From Clavibacter phaseoli (GTDB lineage Bacteria; Actinomycetota; Actinomycetes; Actinomycetales; Microbacteriaceae): a stretch of DNA of 64,000 nt. The notes under the pieces are model-generated. The model was not told the origin of the DNA. It searched no databases and worked only from the letters and a program-made list of their open reading frames with translations. Positions 19,405 through 29,645 of this stretch are shown piece after piece; position 1 is the stretch's first letter, and every line of letters begins with the position of its first letter. A program made the translations under genes and the position numbers. The stretch lies in NCBI RefSeq assembly GCF_021922925.1, contig NZ_CP040786.1:1922001-1986000 (forward strand), read 5' to 3'.

Positions 19405-21104
19405 GCGCGGGCCTCCCTCTTCAGCGACTTGAGGCGCTTCATGACGTCGTTGGCGCCGCGGCCGAAGTAGTCGTGCAGCGTCGAGTACTCCTCGTAGAGG
19501 CGGTCGTAGGCGAGCGCGCGCTCCTCGCTCGGCTGGTACCTGCCGCGCTCGACCTTGCCCATGGCGTCGCCCGCGACGCGCACGTCCGGGTAGGCGCCCG
19601 CGGCGACGGCGGCGTGGATGGCGGATCCGAGCGCCGGGCCCTGCTCGCTCGTGATGACCGAGATGGGCAGGCGCAGGATGTCGCTGTACGCCTGCATGAG
19701 GAACGCGTTCTTCAGCAGGCCGCCCGCGACGATGAACTCGGTGACGGGGACGCCGGACGCGGCGAAGGTCTCGACGATCTTGCGCGTGCCGAACGCGGTG
19801 GCCTCGAGCAGCGCCCGGTAGACCTCCTCGGTGCGCGTCGTGAGCGTCGTGCCGACGACGAGGCCGGAGAGCTCGTGGTCGACGAGCACCGAGCGGTTGC
19901 CGGAGTGCCAGTCGAGCGCGACGAGGCCGTGGCCGCCGACGGGCTGGTCGGCCGCGAGGTCGGTGAGGTGCTGGTGGACGCTCTTGCCGGCGGCCGCGGC
20001 CTCCTCGGCGTAGCGCGGGGGCACCTGGTTCTTCACGTACCACGCGAAGATGTCGCCGACGCCGGACTGGCCGGCCTCGTAGCCGTAGAGCCCCGAGACG
20101 ATGCCGCCGTCGACGACGCCGCACATGCCGGGGACCTCGGTGAGCACGTCGCTGTTCATGACGTGGCACGTGCTCGTGCCCATGATCGCGACCATCTGGC
20201 CGGGCTCGACGGCGCGGGCGACGGGGGCCGTGACGTGCGCGTCGACGTTGCCGACCGCGACCGCGATGCCCTCGGGCAGGCCCGTCCAGGCGGCGGCTTC
20301 GGCGGAGAGCGTGCCGGCGGCGGATCCGAGCTGGCCGATCTCGTGCGCGACCTTGTCCTCCGCGAAGGACGCGAAGTCGGGGTTGAGCGCGCCGAGGAAC
20401 TCGCGGGTCGGGTACTCGCCGTCCTGGAGGATGCCCTTGTAGCCGGCGGTGCAGGCGTTGCGGACGTAGCTGCCGGTGAGCTGCCAGACGATCCAGTCGG
20501 CCGCCTCGACCCAGTGCTCCATGAGGCCGTACAGCTCCGGGTCCTCCTCGAGCAGCTGGAGGCCCTTGGCGAACTCCCACTCGCTGGAGATGAGCCCGCC
20601 GTAGCGGGCCAGCCACTCCTCGCCCCGCTCCTCGGCCAGCGCGTTGATGCGGTCGGCGTGCGACTGCGCGGCGTGGTGCTTCCAGAGCTTGACGTAGGCG
20701 TGCGGGCGGTCGGCGTACCCCTCGACCTCGTTGAGCGGCGTGCCGTCGGCGAGGGTGGGGACCATGGTGCATGCCGTGAAGTCGGTGCCGATGCCGATGA
20801 CCCGCGCGGGGTCGATGCCGGCCTCGCGGATGGCGGCGGGGACGGCCTGCTTGAGCACGTCGACGTAGTCGCTCGGGACCTGCAGGGCCCACTCGGGCGG
20901 CAGCTGCGCGCCCGTGGCGGCGAGCGTGTCGTCCATCACCGCGTGCGGGTAGTCGAGGACGCCGGAGCCGAGCTCGACGCCGTCCGAGACACGGACCACG
21001 ACCGCGCGGCCGGAGAGGGTGCCGTAGTCGACCCCGATGACGTAGCTCTCGGTCTCCACGCCGGGCTGGGCCTCGGCTGCGGTGCTCACGGGGGCGCTGG
21101 GCAC
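19401..21104 (-). CDS. araB: Ribulokinase
   Basis: The protein has 567 residues, the usual length. GTG 21104 is supported by AAGGAG at a spacing of 8. It is a FGGY-family sugar kinase that phosphorylates L-ribulose with ATP. Landmarks are [17 protein letters not shown] (phosphate-binding loop), [14 protein letters not shown], and the C-terminal [20 protein letters not shown]. It is the first gene of the arabinose operon. A TTGACA-containing promoter and a 20-base palindrome lie directly upstream, giving control by the adjacent LacI-type protein. Confidence 0.96.
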   Translation of the reverse strand: MPSAPVSTAAEAQPGVETESYVIGVDYGTLSGRAVVVRVSDGVELGSGVLDYPHAVMDDTLAATGAQLPPEWALQVPSDYVDVLKQAVPAAIREAGIDPARVIGIGTDFTACTMVPTLADGTPLNEVEGYADRPHAYVKLWKHHAAQSHADRINALAEERGEEWLARYGGLISSEWEFAKGLQLLEEDPELYGLMEHWVEAADWIVWQLTGSYVRNACTAGYKGILQDGEYPTREFLGALNPDFASFAEDKVAHEIGQLGSAAGTLSAEAAAWTGLPEGIAVAVGNVDAHVTAPVARAVEPGQMVAIMGTSTCHVMNSDVLTEVPGMCGVVDGGIVSGLYGYEAGQSGVGDIFAWYVKNQVPPRYAEEAAAAGKSVHQHLTDLAADQPVGGHGLVALDWHSGNRSVLVDHELSGLVVGTTLTTRTEEVYRALLEATAFGTRKIVETFAASGVPVTEFIVAGGLLKNAFLMQAYSDILRLPISVITSEQGPALGSAIHAAVAAGAYPDVRVAGDAMGKVERGRYQPSEERALAYDRLYEEYSTLHDYFGRGANDVMKRLKSLKREARA

Positions 21105-21152
21105 GGGATCGACTCCTTCGTCTGATGCATCGCGGTCCGGGAAGGCCGCGTG

Positions 21153-21172
21153 CGATGTGAACGGTCACATCG
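21153..21172 (-). promoter_or_regulatory. AraR-type operator of the araBDA operon
   Basis: CGATGTGA-ACGG-TCACATCG is a palindrome with perfect 8-base arms. It lies just downstream of the araB -10, where a bound repressor would block initiation. Its core matches the form ATGTnAnCGnTnACAT that I recall for the LacI-type AraR of corynebacteria. Confidence 0.8.
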
Positions 21173-21181
21173 GCGAAGGTG

Positions 21182-21212
21182 AGTCTACGACTCGAGATGG
21201 CCGCTCTGTCAA
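21182..21212 (-). promoter_or_regulatory. araB promoter
   Basis: On the minus strand a consensus -35 TTGACA (21207-21212) and a -10 TAGACT (21182-21187) are separated by 19 bases, slightly long. The operator follows at once. Confidence 0.6.
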
Positions 21213-21271
21213 CCCAGACGCCCCCACCCCCTCGAAGTGGGGTGTCAACGTCCATCCGAGGGACCGGGATG

Positions 21272-22294
21272 TCACGTCGAGGGCGGTCCGGAGGACGCGC
21301 GGACGACGAGCTCGGGCATGATCGTGCCGCTGTACCGCTCGCCCGATCCCCCCATGCCGTCGAGCAGCAGCGCGACGCAGCGGCGGCCGACCTCGGCGAA
21401 GTCCTGGCGGACGGTCGTGAGCGGCGGCCAGAAGTGCGCGGCCTCCGGGATGTCGTCGAACCCGACGATGCTGACGTCGCGCGGGACGTCGAGGCCGGCG
21501 TCGCGCACGGCGTGGATGAGGCCGAGGGCCATCTGGTCGTTGCTGGAGAAGATCGCCGTGAAGTCGCGGAGGCGCAGCATCTCGCGACCGGCGTAGAAGC
21601 CGAACTCCGCGGTCCAGTCGCCGAGGATCGGCGCGGTGGTGGGCACCTCCGCGGCGGACATGGCGTCGAGGAAGCCGCGCATGCGGGCCTCCGCCTCCAT
21701 CCAGTCCTGGGGTCCCGCGAGGTGGTAGATGTCCCGGTGGCCCAGGTCGAGCAGGTGGCGCGTGGCCAGGCGCGCGCCCGCGATCTGGTCGACCGAGAGG
21801 TCGGGCGCCGTGTCGCGGCCGGCGGTCTGCATCGTGACGTACGGCACGTCGAGCGACATGCTCGCGATGACGTCGCGCACGCGCACCTGCGGGGCGACGA
21901 CCACGAGCCCCTCGACGGCCTGGTCGACGAGGTGGCCGAGCGCGTCCTTGATCGCGGCCTCGTCGGACGACGCCAGGTTGCAGGTGGTGACCAGGTAGCC
22001 GGCCTCGCGGGCGGCGGCCTCGATCGCCGCGATGGAGGAGGCGGGGCCGTACTGGGAGCTCTGCGACGTGAGCACGCCGATGGTCCGCGACCGGCTGGTG
22101 ACGAGCGCACGGGCCGCGCGGTTGGGCCGGTACTGGAGCTGCTCCATCACGTCGAGCACGCGCTGGCGCGTCTCCGCGCGGAGCGAGGGCGAGTCGTTGA
22201 GCACGCGCGAGACCGTCTGGTGCGAGACCCCGGCGAGGCGCGCGACGTCGCGGATGCTCGGCGCCCTGCCGCGCGGCGTCTCCGTCGTCATCAT
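21272..22294 (-). CDS. LacI-family transcriptional regulator, probable arabinose repressor
   Basis: The protein has 340 residues; the start is one of two adjacent ATG codons (22294 or 22291). The N-terminal helix-turn-helix IRDVARLAGVSHQTVSRVLND and hinge RPNRAARAL are typical. A periplasmic-binding-protein-like effector domain follows (residues 65-335) with FSSNDQMALGLI and VSIVGFDDIPEA. It lies directly upstream of araB on the same strand. Palindromes with the half-site ATGTGA/TCACAT occur both before araB and before this gene, which points to control of araBDA and itself with arabinose or a derivative as inducer. Confidence 0.9.
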   Translation of the reverse strand: MMTTETPRGRAPSIRDVARLAGVSHQTVSRVLNDSPSLRAETRQRVLDVMEQLQYRPNRAARALVTSRSRTIGVLTSQSSQYGPASSIAAIEAAAREAGYLVTTCNLASSDEAAIKDALGHLVDQAVEGLVVVAPQVRVRDVIASMSLDVPYVTMQTAGRDTAPDLSVDQIAGARLATRHLLDLGHRDIYHLAGPQDWMEAEARMRGFLDAMSAAEVPTTAPILGDWTAEFGFYAGREMLRLRDFTAIFSSNDQMALGLIHAVRDAGLDVPRDVSIVGFDDIPEAAHFWPPLTTVRQDFAEVGRRCVALLLDGMGGSGERYSGTIMPELVVRASSGPPST

Positions 22295-22344
22295 CGACCC
22301 CGTCTCCGTGCGGGCGTGCGCCCGACCGCGCCCTGTGGCGCAGG

Positions 22345-22373
22345 TGTCACATTGTCACATGTGACTGTCACAT
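22345..22373 (-). promoter_or_regulatory. Operator cluster upstream of the LacI-type regulator gene
   Basis: Three copies of TGTCACAT begin at 22345, 22353 and 22366. The last overlaps the perfect palindrome ATGTGACTGTCACAT (22359-22373), and GTCACATGTGAC (22354-22365) is another perfect palindrome. The half-site is the same as in the araB operator. Confidence 0.7.
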
Positions 22374-22470
22374 GGCGCACGGGAGCGGAGGGATCGCGGC
22401 CGGGAGGGCGCGCGCCCGCGGTCGGACGCCTGCGGCAGACTGGTCATCCACCCGACGAGAGGCACCACCT

Positions 22471-23235
22471 GTGACGATCACCGCCGCGGCAGACGGATCC
22501 GCGCTCGGCAACCCCGGACCCGCCGGCTGGGCCTGGTACGTCGACGACGAGCACTGGGCCGCGGGCGGATGGCCGCATGCGACCAACAACCAGGGCGAGC
22601 TCAAGGCGGTGCTCGAGCTCTTCCGCGCCACCGCGCACCTCGACGACGAGCTGCTCGTGCTGTGCGACAGCCAGTACGTCATCAACTCGGTCACCAAGTG
22701 GATGCCCGGGTGGAAGCGCAAGGGCTGGCGGAAGGGCGACGGCAAGCCGGTGCTCAACGTCGAGCTGCTCAAGGAGATCGACGCCGAGATCCAGGGCCGC
22801 CGCTACCGCTTCGAGTGGGTCAAGGGGCACGCGGACCACCCGCTCAACGAGGCCGCGGACGACCGCGCCCGCGCGGTGGCCACCGCGTTCCAGGGCCGGC
22901 GCCCGATCCCCGAGGGGCCGGGCTGGGCGGGCCACGACGCCGACGACGCGACCGGCACCGCCTCCCCCGACGACGCGACGGAGTCCGCCGCGGTCGAGGC
23001 CGACGCCGAACGCGCGGCCGACCCCGTGACCGCCGCGGCGGAGGAGATGGAGGCCGAGGTCCCCGTGCAGCCCGGCCTGTTCGACTTCGACGCGTTCGAC
23101 GAGGAGATCGCGCCCGAGCCCGGCGACACGACCCTCACCATCGCGCTGGACCGCGACACGATGGCCCGCCTCACCGCCCACGCGCGCGAGCGCGGGGTGA
23201 GCGTGGACGAGGCCGTGCGCGAGCTCCTGCCCTGA
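22471..23235 (+). CDS. rnhA: Ribonuclease HI with C-terminal extension
   Basis: The protein has 254 residues from GTG 22471, with a GAGAGG-like site upstream. Residues 1-145 are an RNase H domain: AADGSALGNPGPAGWAWY (first Asp), NNQGELKAV (Glu), LLVLCDSQYVINSV (second Asp) and WVKGHADHPLNEAADD (His and last Asp). It should cut RNA in RNA-DNA hybrids. Residues about 150-215 are acidic and low-complexity. The last 35 form a strand-helix-helix unit like a ribbon-helix-helix arm (TLTIALDRDTMARLTAHARE). Such a tail is not part of standard RnhA. Confidence 0.9.
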   Translation: MTITAAADGSALGNPGPAGWAWYVDDEHWAAGGWPHATNNQGELKAVLELFRATAHLDDELLVLCDSQYVINSVTKWMPGWKRKGWRKGDGKPVLNVELLKEIDAEIQGRRYRFEWVKGHADHPLNEAADDRARAVATAFQGRRPIPEGPGWAGHDADDATGTASPDDATESAAVEADAERAADPVTAAAEEMEAEVPVQPGLFDFDAFDEEIAPEPGDTTLTIALDRDTMARLTAHARERGVSVDEAVRELLP

Positions 23236-23244
23236 GGGCTGCGC

Positions 23245-23272
23245 GGCCCGCCGCCCGTCGAGGCGGCGGGCC
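23245..23272 (+). terminator. Bidirectional terminator between rnhA and the transsulfuration pair
   Basis: GGCCCGCCGCC (23245-23255) pairs perfectly with GGCGGCGGGCC (23262-23272). It lies between two convergent stops. Confidence 0.8.
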
Positions 23273-23280
23273 GGTCGCGC

Positions 23281-24453
23281 CTAGTGCTTGCCCTGCTTGA
23301 GGGCCTTGCCGAGCGCGCGCTCGAGGTCGACCACGAGGTCCTCCACGGCCTCGATGCCGACGGAGAGGCGCACGAGGTCGTCCGGCACCTCGAGCGGCGT
23401 GCCCTTGACGGACGCGTGCGTCATCTCGGACGGGTAGCTGATGAGCGACTCGACGCCGCCGAGCGACTCCGCGAGCTGGAACACGCGCGTGCCCTCGACC
23501 ACGCGGCGCGCGGCCTTCGCTCCCCCGCGCACCTGGAACGAGATCATGCCGCCGAAGCCCGTCATCTGGGACTTGGCGATGTCGTGGCCCGGGTGCTCCG
23601 GGAGGCCCGGGTAGTGCACGGCCGTGACGTCGGGGTGCTGCTGCAGGAAGGCGGCGATCTCCTCGGCGTTCGCGGAGTGGCGCTCGACGCGGACGGCGAG
23701 GGTCTTGATCCCGCGGGTGGTGAGCCAGGCGTCCATCGGGCCGGAGACGGCGCCGATCGCGAACTGGAGGAAGCCGACCTTCTCAGCGAGCGCGTCGTCG
23801 ACGAGGATCACGGCGCCGCCGAGCACGTCGGAGTGCCCGCCGAGGTACTTGGTGGTCGAGTGCACGACCACGTCGGCGCCGAGCGTCAGCGGCTGCTGGA
23901 GGTACGGCGAGGCGAACGTGTTGTCGACGACGACCACGGCGCCGGCCGCGTGGCCGAGGTCGGCGAGCGCGCGGATGTCGCTGATCTTCATCAGCGGGTT
24001 GCTCGGGGTCTCGACCCAGAGGACCTTCGCGGGACCGGACCCGAGGACCCGCTCGACCGCGGCGAGGTCGCTCATGTCGACGGTCTCGACGACGATGCCC
24101 CAGTCGCCGAGCACGCGCGTGAGGAGGCGGTAGGTGCCGCCGTACACGTCGTCGCTCAGCACGATGCGGTCGCCGGGGCGGGTGATCGCGCGCAGCAGCG
24201 TGTCCTCGGCGGCGAGCCCCGAGGCGAACGAGAACGCGTGCTTCCCCCTCTCGAGCGACGCGAGCAGCTCCTGCAGCCCCGTGCGCGTCGGGTTGGCGCT
24301 CCGCGCGTACTCGTAGCCCTCCCGGAGGCCGCCGATGCCGTCCTGCACGAAGGTGCTCGTGAGGTACAGCGGCGGGATGACGGCGCCCGTGGTGGGATCC
24401 GGGTCCTGGCCGGCGTGGATCGCGCGGGTGTCGAAGTCGTGCTTGTCGCTCAC
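23281..24453 (-). CDS. metB: Cystathionine gamma-synthase/gamma-lyase
   Basis: The protein has 390 residues from GTG 24453. It is a PLP enzyme of the Cys/Met metabolism family. YEYARSANPTRTGLQELLASLE is split by the family's phosphate-contact tyrosine and arginine. VVVDNTFASPYLQQPL holds the ring aspartate, and DVVVHSTTKYLGGHSDVLGG holds the PLP lysine near residue 205. It either builds cystathionine from an activated homoserine or cleaves it to cysteine; sequence alone cannot separate these. Its location 50 bases after a cystathionine beta-synthase gene favours the lyase direction (reverse transsulfuration). Confidence 0.92.
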   Translation of the reverse strand: MSDKHDFDTRAIHAGQDPDPTTGAVIPPLYLTSTFVQDGIGGLREGYEYARSANPTRTGLQELLASLERGKHAFSFASGLAAEDTLLRAITRPGDRIVLSDDVYGGTYRLLTRVLGDWGIVVETVDMSDLAAVERVLGSGPAKVLWVETPSNPLMKISDIRALADLGHAAGAVVVVDNTFASPYLQQPLTLGADVVVHSTTKYLGGHSDVLGGAVILVDDALAEKVGFLQFAIGAVSGPMDAWLTTRGIKTLAVRVERHSANAEEIAAFLQQHPDVTAVHYPGLPEHPGHDIAKSQMTGFGGMISFQVRGGAKAARRVVEGTRVFQLAESLGGVESLISYPSEMTHASVKGTPLEVPDDLVRLSVGIEAVEDLVVDLERALGKALKQGKH

Positions 24454-24503
24454 GGTGCTCGTCTCTGTGGGTCGGGAGGGGTGCGGGCGTCGGCGCCGGC
24501 GGG

Positions 24504-25868
<1,365 letters not shown>

Positions 25869-26036
25869 GTGAGGTGGCGCTCCCGGTATCAGGTGTGCGG
25901 TCCGGCGGGCCCCGCTCGTCCAGTGTAGGCGCGCGCCTCCGCCGTGTTGCGGGGCGTCGGCGCGGCCGTGAGCAGGGTCCGCCCAGGACGGGCCGATACC
26001 CTGGTCGCACATTCCCCCAGCAGAGAAGGACCCTCC

Positions 26037-26780
26037 GTGGCGCGACGCGACGACACCACGCCCTCCGGCGACGAGAGCGGACGGCCCGTCCCGCCGACCG
26101 CCAAGCAGGCCCAGAAGGACCTCACGGTCAAGCAGCAGCGCGAGGCCCGCCGCGCCGAGAAGGTGGCGGCCCTCAAGAAGCAGCAGGACCGGGCGCGCCG
26201 CAACCGGCTCATCGGCATCATCACGGGATCCGTGGCCGCCGTCGCGGTGGTCCCGATCGTGATCGGCGTGGTCGTCTCGAGCGGCACCCCGAAGCAGGAC
26301 CCGGACGACATCTCGATCCAGGGGCTGCAGACGTGGGACTCCCTCCCCAGCACGCATGTGCAGGGCACGGTCGACTACGCCGCCAAGTACGACGGGATGA
26401 GCCCGCCCGCCGGCGGCGAGCACAACGCCATGTGGCTCAACTGCGGCGTCTACGACCAGCCGCAGCCGAACGAGAACGCGGTGCACGACCTCGAGCACGG
26501 CGCCGTGTGGATCACCTACGACGCCGCGAAGGTCACGGGCGACGACCTGGCGAACCTTCAGAAGTACGCGGAGTCCTTCGGCGGCTACGTCACCATGTCG
26601 CCGTACGAGGGCCTCGACTCCGCCATCGCGCTGTCCGCCTGGGGCGCGCAGGTGAAGGTCGACTCGGTCGACGACCAGCGCATCAAGGACTTCATGGCCA
26701 AGTACTGGAAGAGCCCGAACGCCCCCGAGGCCGGCGCCGCCTGCACGGGCGCCCTCGAGGGCGAGGGCCGGGTCGGCTGA
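26037..26780 (+). CDS. Membrane-anchored DUF3105 protein
   Basis: The protein has 247 residues from GTG 26037, with AAGGA upstream. Residues 1-60 are charged and Lys/Arg-rich, followed by one membrane helix (about 62-83), so the C-terminal domain is outside. That domain has GGEHNAMWLNCGVYDQP and NAVHDLEHGAVWITYD. The conserved His, Cys and HDLEHG residues suggest metal binding. It is the first of two genes separated by 2 bases; the partner is a DUF305 protein. The family role is not established. Confidence 0.85.
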   Translation: MARRDDTTPSGDESGRPVPPTAKQAQKDLTVKQQREARRAEKVAALKKQQDRARRNRLIGIITGSVAAVAVVPIVIGVVVSSGTPKQDPDDISIQGLQTWDSLPSTHVQGTVDYAAKYDGMSPPAGGEHNAMWLNCGVYDQPQPNENAVHDLEHGAVWITYDAAKVTGDDLANLQKYAESFGGYVTMSPYEGLDSAIALSAWGAQVKVDSVDDQRIKDFMAKYWKSPNAPEAGAACTGALEGEGRVG

Positions 26781-26782
26781 CC

Positions 26783-27550
26783 GTGACCGACCGCGGCACC
26801 GACGGATCCGACCGCCCGCAGGAGGGCGACGTCGTCGTGGACCACGTCCCGGACGACGACATCCGCGAGGAGGAGCTCGAGGGCCTCGTCGCGCACGGCG
26901 AGGAGGCGCGCGCCCGCGGGCGCCGGCTCCGCATCGGCCTCGCCGCGGGCATCGTCGCGGTGGCCCTCGTGGTCGCCGGGCTCCTGGTGGGCCGGGTCAC
27001 CGCTCCCGTGTCGGCGCTCACGCCCAGCACGAACAGCGCGGAGGCCGGGTTCTCCCGCGACATGCAGGTGCACCATGAGCAGGCCGTGCAGATGTCGCTC
27101 ATGATCATCGACCGCACGGACGACCCCGAGGTCAAGCTCATCGCGCAGGACATCGCGCAGGCGCAGTCCCAGCAGGCGGGCCAGATGTACGCCTTCCTCA
27201 CCTCGTGGGGTCTCGACCAGGCGCCGTCGCAGCCCCGGATGACGTGGATGACGCTGCCGACGCTCGACGGGAAGACCGACCACTCCTCGATGGACATGAC
27301 GCCGGGCGCGACGATGCCGGGTCTCGCGTCGCAGGCGGACCTCGACGAGCTGCAGGGTCTCTCGGGCGTCGCGGCGGAGCGGAAGTTCCTCACGCTGATG
27401 ATCGCCCACCACCGCGGCGGCGTCGAGATGGCGCAGGCGCTCCTCGACCGCTCGCGGAACCCGCTGGTCACGGACCTGGCGACCGGCATGGTGATGGTCC
27501 AGGACAAGGAGATCCTCTACATGCAGCAGCTCCTCGACGCCCGGTCCTGA
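26783..27550 (+). CDS. DUF305 family protein, membrane-anchored
   Basis: The protein has 255 residues from GTG 26783. An acidic N-terminal tail (1-45) precedes one membrane helix (about 52-75). The ferritin-like helical DUF305 domain has two repeats of the family motif: FSRDMQVHHEQAVQMSLMI and FLTLMIAHHRGGVEMAQAL. Between them is a His/Met-rich loop, DHSSMDMTPGATMPG. Some DUF305 members have been linked to copper handling, so a metal-binding role outside the membrane is plausible but not shown. Confidence 0.88.
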   Translation: MTDRGTDGSDRPQEGDVVVDHVPDDDIREEELEGLVAHGEEARARGRRLRIGLAAGIVAVALVVAGLLVGRVTAPVSALTPSTNSAEAGFSRDMQVHHEQAVQMSLMIIDRTDDPEVKLIAQDIAQAQSQQAGQMYAFLTSWGLDQAPSQPRMTWMTLPTLDGKTDHSSMDMTPGATMPGLASQADLDELQGLSGVAAERKFLTLMIAHHRGGVEMAQALLDRSRNPLVTDLATGMVMVQDKEILYMQQLLDARS

Positions 27551-27561
27551 GCCGCTCCCCC

Positions 27562-27594
27562 GCACCGCCCGTCCGCCTCGCGGGCGGGCGGTGC
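27562..27594 (+). terminator. Terminator after the DUF3105/DUF305 pair
   Basis: GCACCGCCCG (27562-27571) pairs with CGGGCGGTGC (27585-27594), extended inward by five more pairs including one G-T. It starts 12 bases after the stop. Confidence 0.85.
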
Positions 27595-27641
27595 GTCGTC
27601 CGGCGGCGGGTCGGACCGGCGGACGGTGCCGGATCCGCGGC

Positions 27642-29531
27642 TCAAGCCGCCGCGGTGCGCTGGTCGCTGTAGAGGCGCGCGTACTCGCCGCCGCGGGCGA
27701 GCAGCTCGACGTGCGTGCCCTGCTCGACGATGCGGCCGGCGACGACCACGAAGATCACGTCGGCGTCGACCACGGTCGAGAGCCGGTGCGCGATCGCGAT
27801 GGTGGTGCGGCCGCGCGAGGCCGTGTCGAGCGCCTGCTGCACGACGCGCTCCGAGATCGCGTCGAGCGCGCTCGTGGCCTCGTCGAGGATCAGCACGGCC
27901 GGGTCCTTGAGCAGCACGCGCGCGATGGCGATGCGCTGCTTCTCGCCGCCGGAGAGGCGGTAGCCGCGCTCCCCCACGAGCGTCTCGTAGCCGTCGGGGA
28001 ACGACTCGATGGTCTGGTGGATGTTCGCGGCCCGCGCCGCCTGCTCGATCTGCTCCTGCGTGGCGCCGGGCCGCGCGTAGCGGAGGTTCTCGCCGATGGT
28101 GGCGTGGAAGAGGTACGTCTCCTGGCTCACGATGCCGATGTTCTCCAGCAGCGACTCCTGCTCGAGGTCGCGCACGTCCTCGCCCGAGAAGAGCACGCGG
28201 CCGCCGGTGACGTCGTGGAAGCGCGGGATGAGGTACGAGACCGTCGTCTTGCCCGCGCCCGACGGGCCGACGAACGCGGCGAACTGGCCGGGCTCGATGG
28301 CGAACGACATGCCGTCGAGCGTCGGCCGCTCGCCGTGCCGCGTGTCGGGGTAGGAGAAGCGGACGTCCTCGAACGCGACGCGGCCGAGCGCCGGGCCCGC
28401 CGCCACCTGGCGCGCGTCGTGCCGGTCGCGGATCGCGGGCTCGAGGTCGAGGTACTCGAAGATGCGGGCGAACAGCGCGCCCGAGGTCTGGAGGTCGAGC
28501 GCCACGCGCATGAGGCCGATGAGCGGCCACATGAGGCGCGCCTGCACGGTCGTGAAGGCGACGATGGTGCCCGCCGTGACGCTGACGCCGCCCGTGATGA
28601 GGAAGCCCGCGACCACGTAGACGATGGCCGGGATGATCGACAGGAAGATCTGCACGAGCGCGAAGAACCACTGCCCGCTCATCTGCTGGCTGACCTGCAG
28701 CCGGATCTGCGTGCGGTTCTCGGCCTCGTAGCGCTCGGTCTCCGCGGCCTGCCGGTTGAAGCTCTTCGACAGGAGGATGCCCGAGACGGAGAGCGTCTCC
28801 TGCGTGATCGCCGTCATGTCCGACAGCGACTCCTGGGTCCTCGACGCGATCCGCGCCCGCACCTGGCCCACGCGCCGCTGCGCGATCACGAGCACGGGCA
28901 TGAGGACGACGGCCACGAGCGTGAGCTGCCAGTTGAGCACGAGCATCGCGACGAGGGCCGCGATCACGGTCACGGTGTTGCCGAGCACGCTCGACACCGT
29001 GTTGGTGAGGACGGCCGCGACGCCGCCCACGTCGTTCTGCAGGCGGGACTGGATCACGCCCGTCTTCGTGCGCGTGAAGAAGCCGAGCTCCATGCTCTGC
29101 AGGTGGCGGAACAGGTCGACGCGCATGGATCCCATGACCCGGTTGCCGACCGTCGCGGTGAGGTACGTCTGCCAGACGCCGAGGCCCGCGCCCGCGACCC
29201 AGATGGCGATCATGATCCCGACGAGCTCGACCAGCACGGGGATGTCGGGGCCGCCGGTCGGCGGGAAGAGCCCGCGGTCGAAGGCCTGCTGCGTGAGCAG
29301 CGGCGGCACCACCGTGAGGCCCGCGCCGACCAGCACGAGCGCGATCGTGAGGACCAGCGCCCGGCGGTGGGGGCGGAACAGCTCCGCGATCCGGCCCAGC
29401 AGGTTCTCGACGCGCGGCGCCTCGGCGTTGGCCCTGCGCTGGGCCTCGGCGTCGGCCGCGCTCACCCGCCCGCGGCGTCCGCCGCCTCCGCGCATCCCGC
29501 CGCCAGCGGCGATGTCGCCCATCCTCGTCAT
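27642..29531 (-). CDS. ABC exporter half-transporter (TMD-NBD, MsbA/BmrA-like)
   Basis: The protein has 629 residues. The Gly/Arg-rich N-terminus (1-45) is followed by six membrane helices (about 58-320), with the exporter-type coupling regions. The ATPase domain has FVGPSGAGKTT (Walker A), YRLSGGEKQRIAIARVL (signature), LILDEATSALD (Walker B) and the H-loop IAIAHRLSTV. It should work as a dimer, exporting lipid or drug-like substrates. ATG 29522 is an alternative start, and neither start has a good ribosome-binding site. It stands alone. Confidence 0.92.
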   Translation of the reverse strand: MTRMGDIAAGGGMRGGGGRRGRVSAADAEAQRRANAEAPRVENLLGRIAELFRPHRRALVLTIALVLVGAGLTVVPPLLTQQAFDRGLFPPTGGPDIPVLVELVGIMIAIWVAGAGLGVWQTYLTATVGNRVMGSMRVDLFRHLQSMELGFFTRTKTGVIQSRLQNDVGGVAAVLTNTVSSVLGNTVTVIAALVAMLVLNWQLTLVAVVLMPVLVIAQRRVGQVRARIASRTQESLSDMTAITQETLSVSGILLSKSFNRQAAETERYEAENRTQIRLQVSQQMSGQWFFALVQIFLSIIPAIVYVVAGFLITGGVSVTAGTIVAFTTVQARLMWPLIGLMRVALDLQTSGALFARIFEYLDLEPAIRDRHDARQVAAGPALGRVAFEDVRFSYPDTRHGERPTLDGMSFAIEPGQFAAFVGPSGAGKTTVSYLIPRFHDVTGGRVLFSGEDVRDLEQESLLENIGIVSQETYLFHATIGENLRYARPGATQEQIEQAARAANIHQTIESFPDGYETLVGERGYRLSGGEKQRIAIARVLLKDPAVLILDEATSALDAISERVVQQALDTASRGRTTIAIAHRLSTVVDADVIFVVVAGRIVEQGTHVELLARGGEYARLYSDQRTAAA

Positions 29532-29591
29532 TCCGGCGATTTTACGCCCGTGGGGGATCGCTCCCGACCACGCCGGAGCCCGGCACGACGA

Positions 29592-29627
29592 CGGCCCGGC
29601 CGCCCGCGCGAGCGGACGACCGGGCCG
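29592..29627 (-). terminator. Terminator of the alpha-glucoside transporter operon
   Basis: CGGCCCGG (29592-29599) pairs with CCGGGCCG (29620-29627), with an inner CCGC/GCGG stem. It lies about 20 bases beyond the last permease stop. Confidence 0.75.
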
Positions 29628-29645
29628 GGTCGGAGGGAGGTCGGA

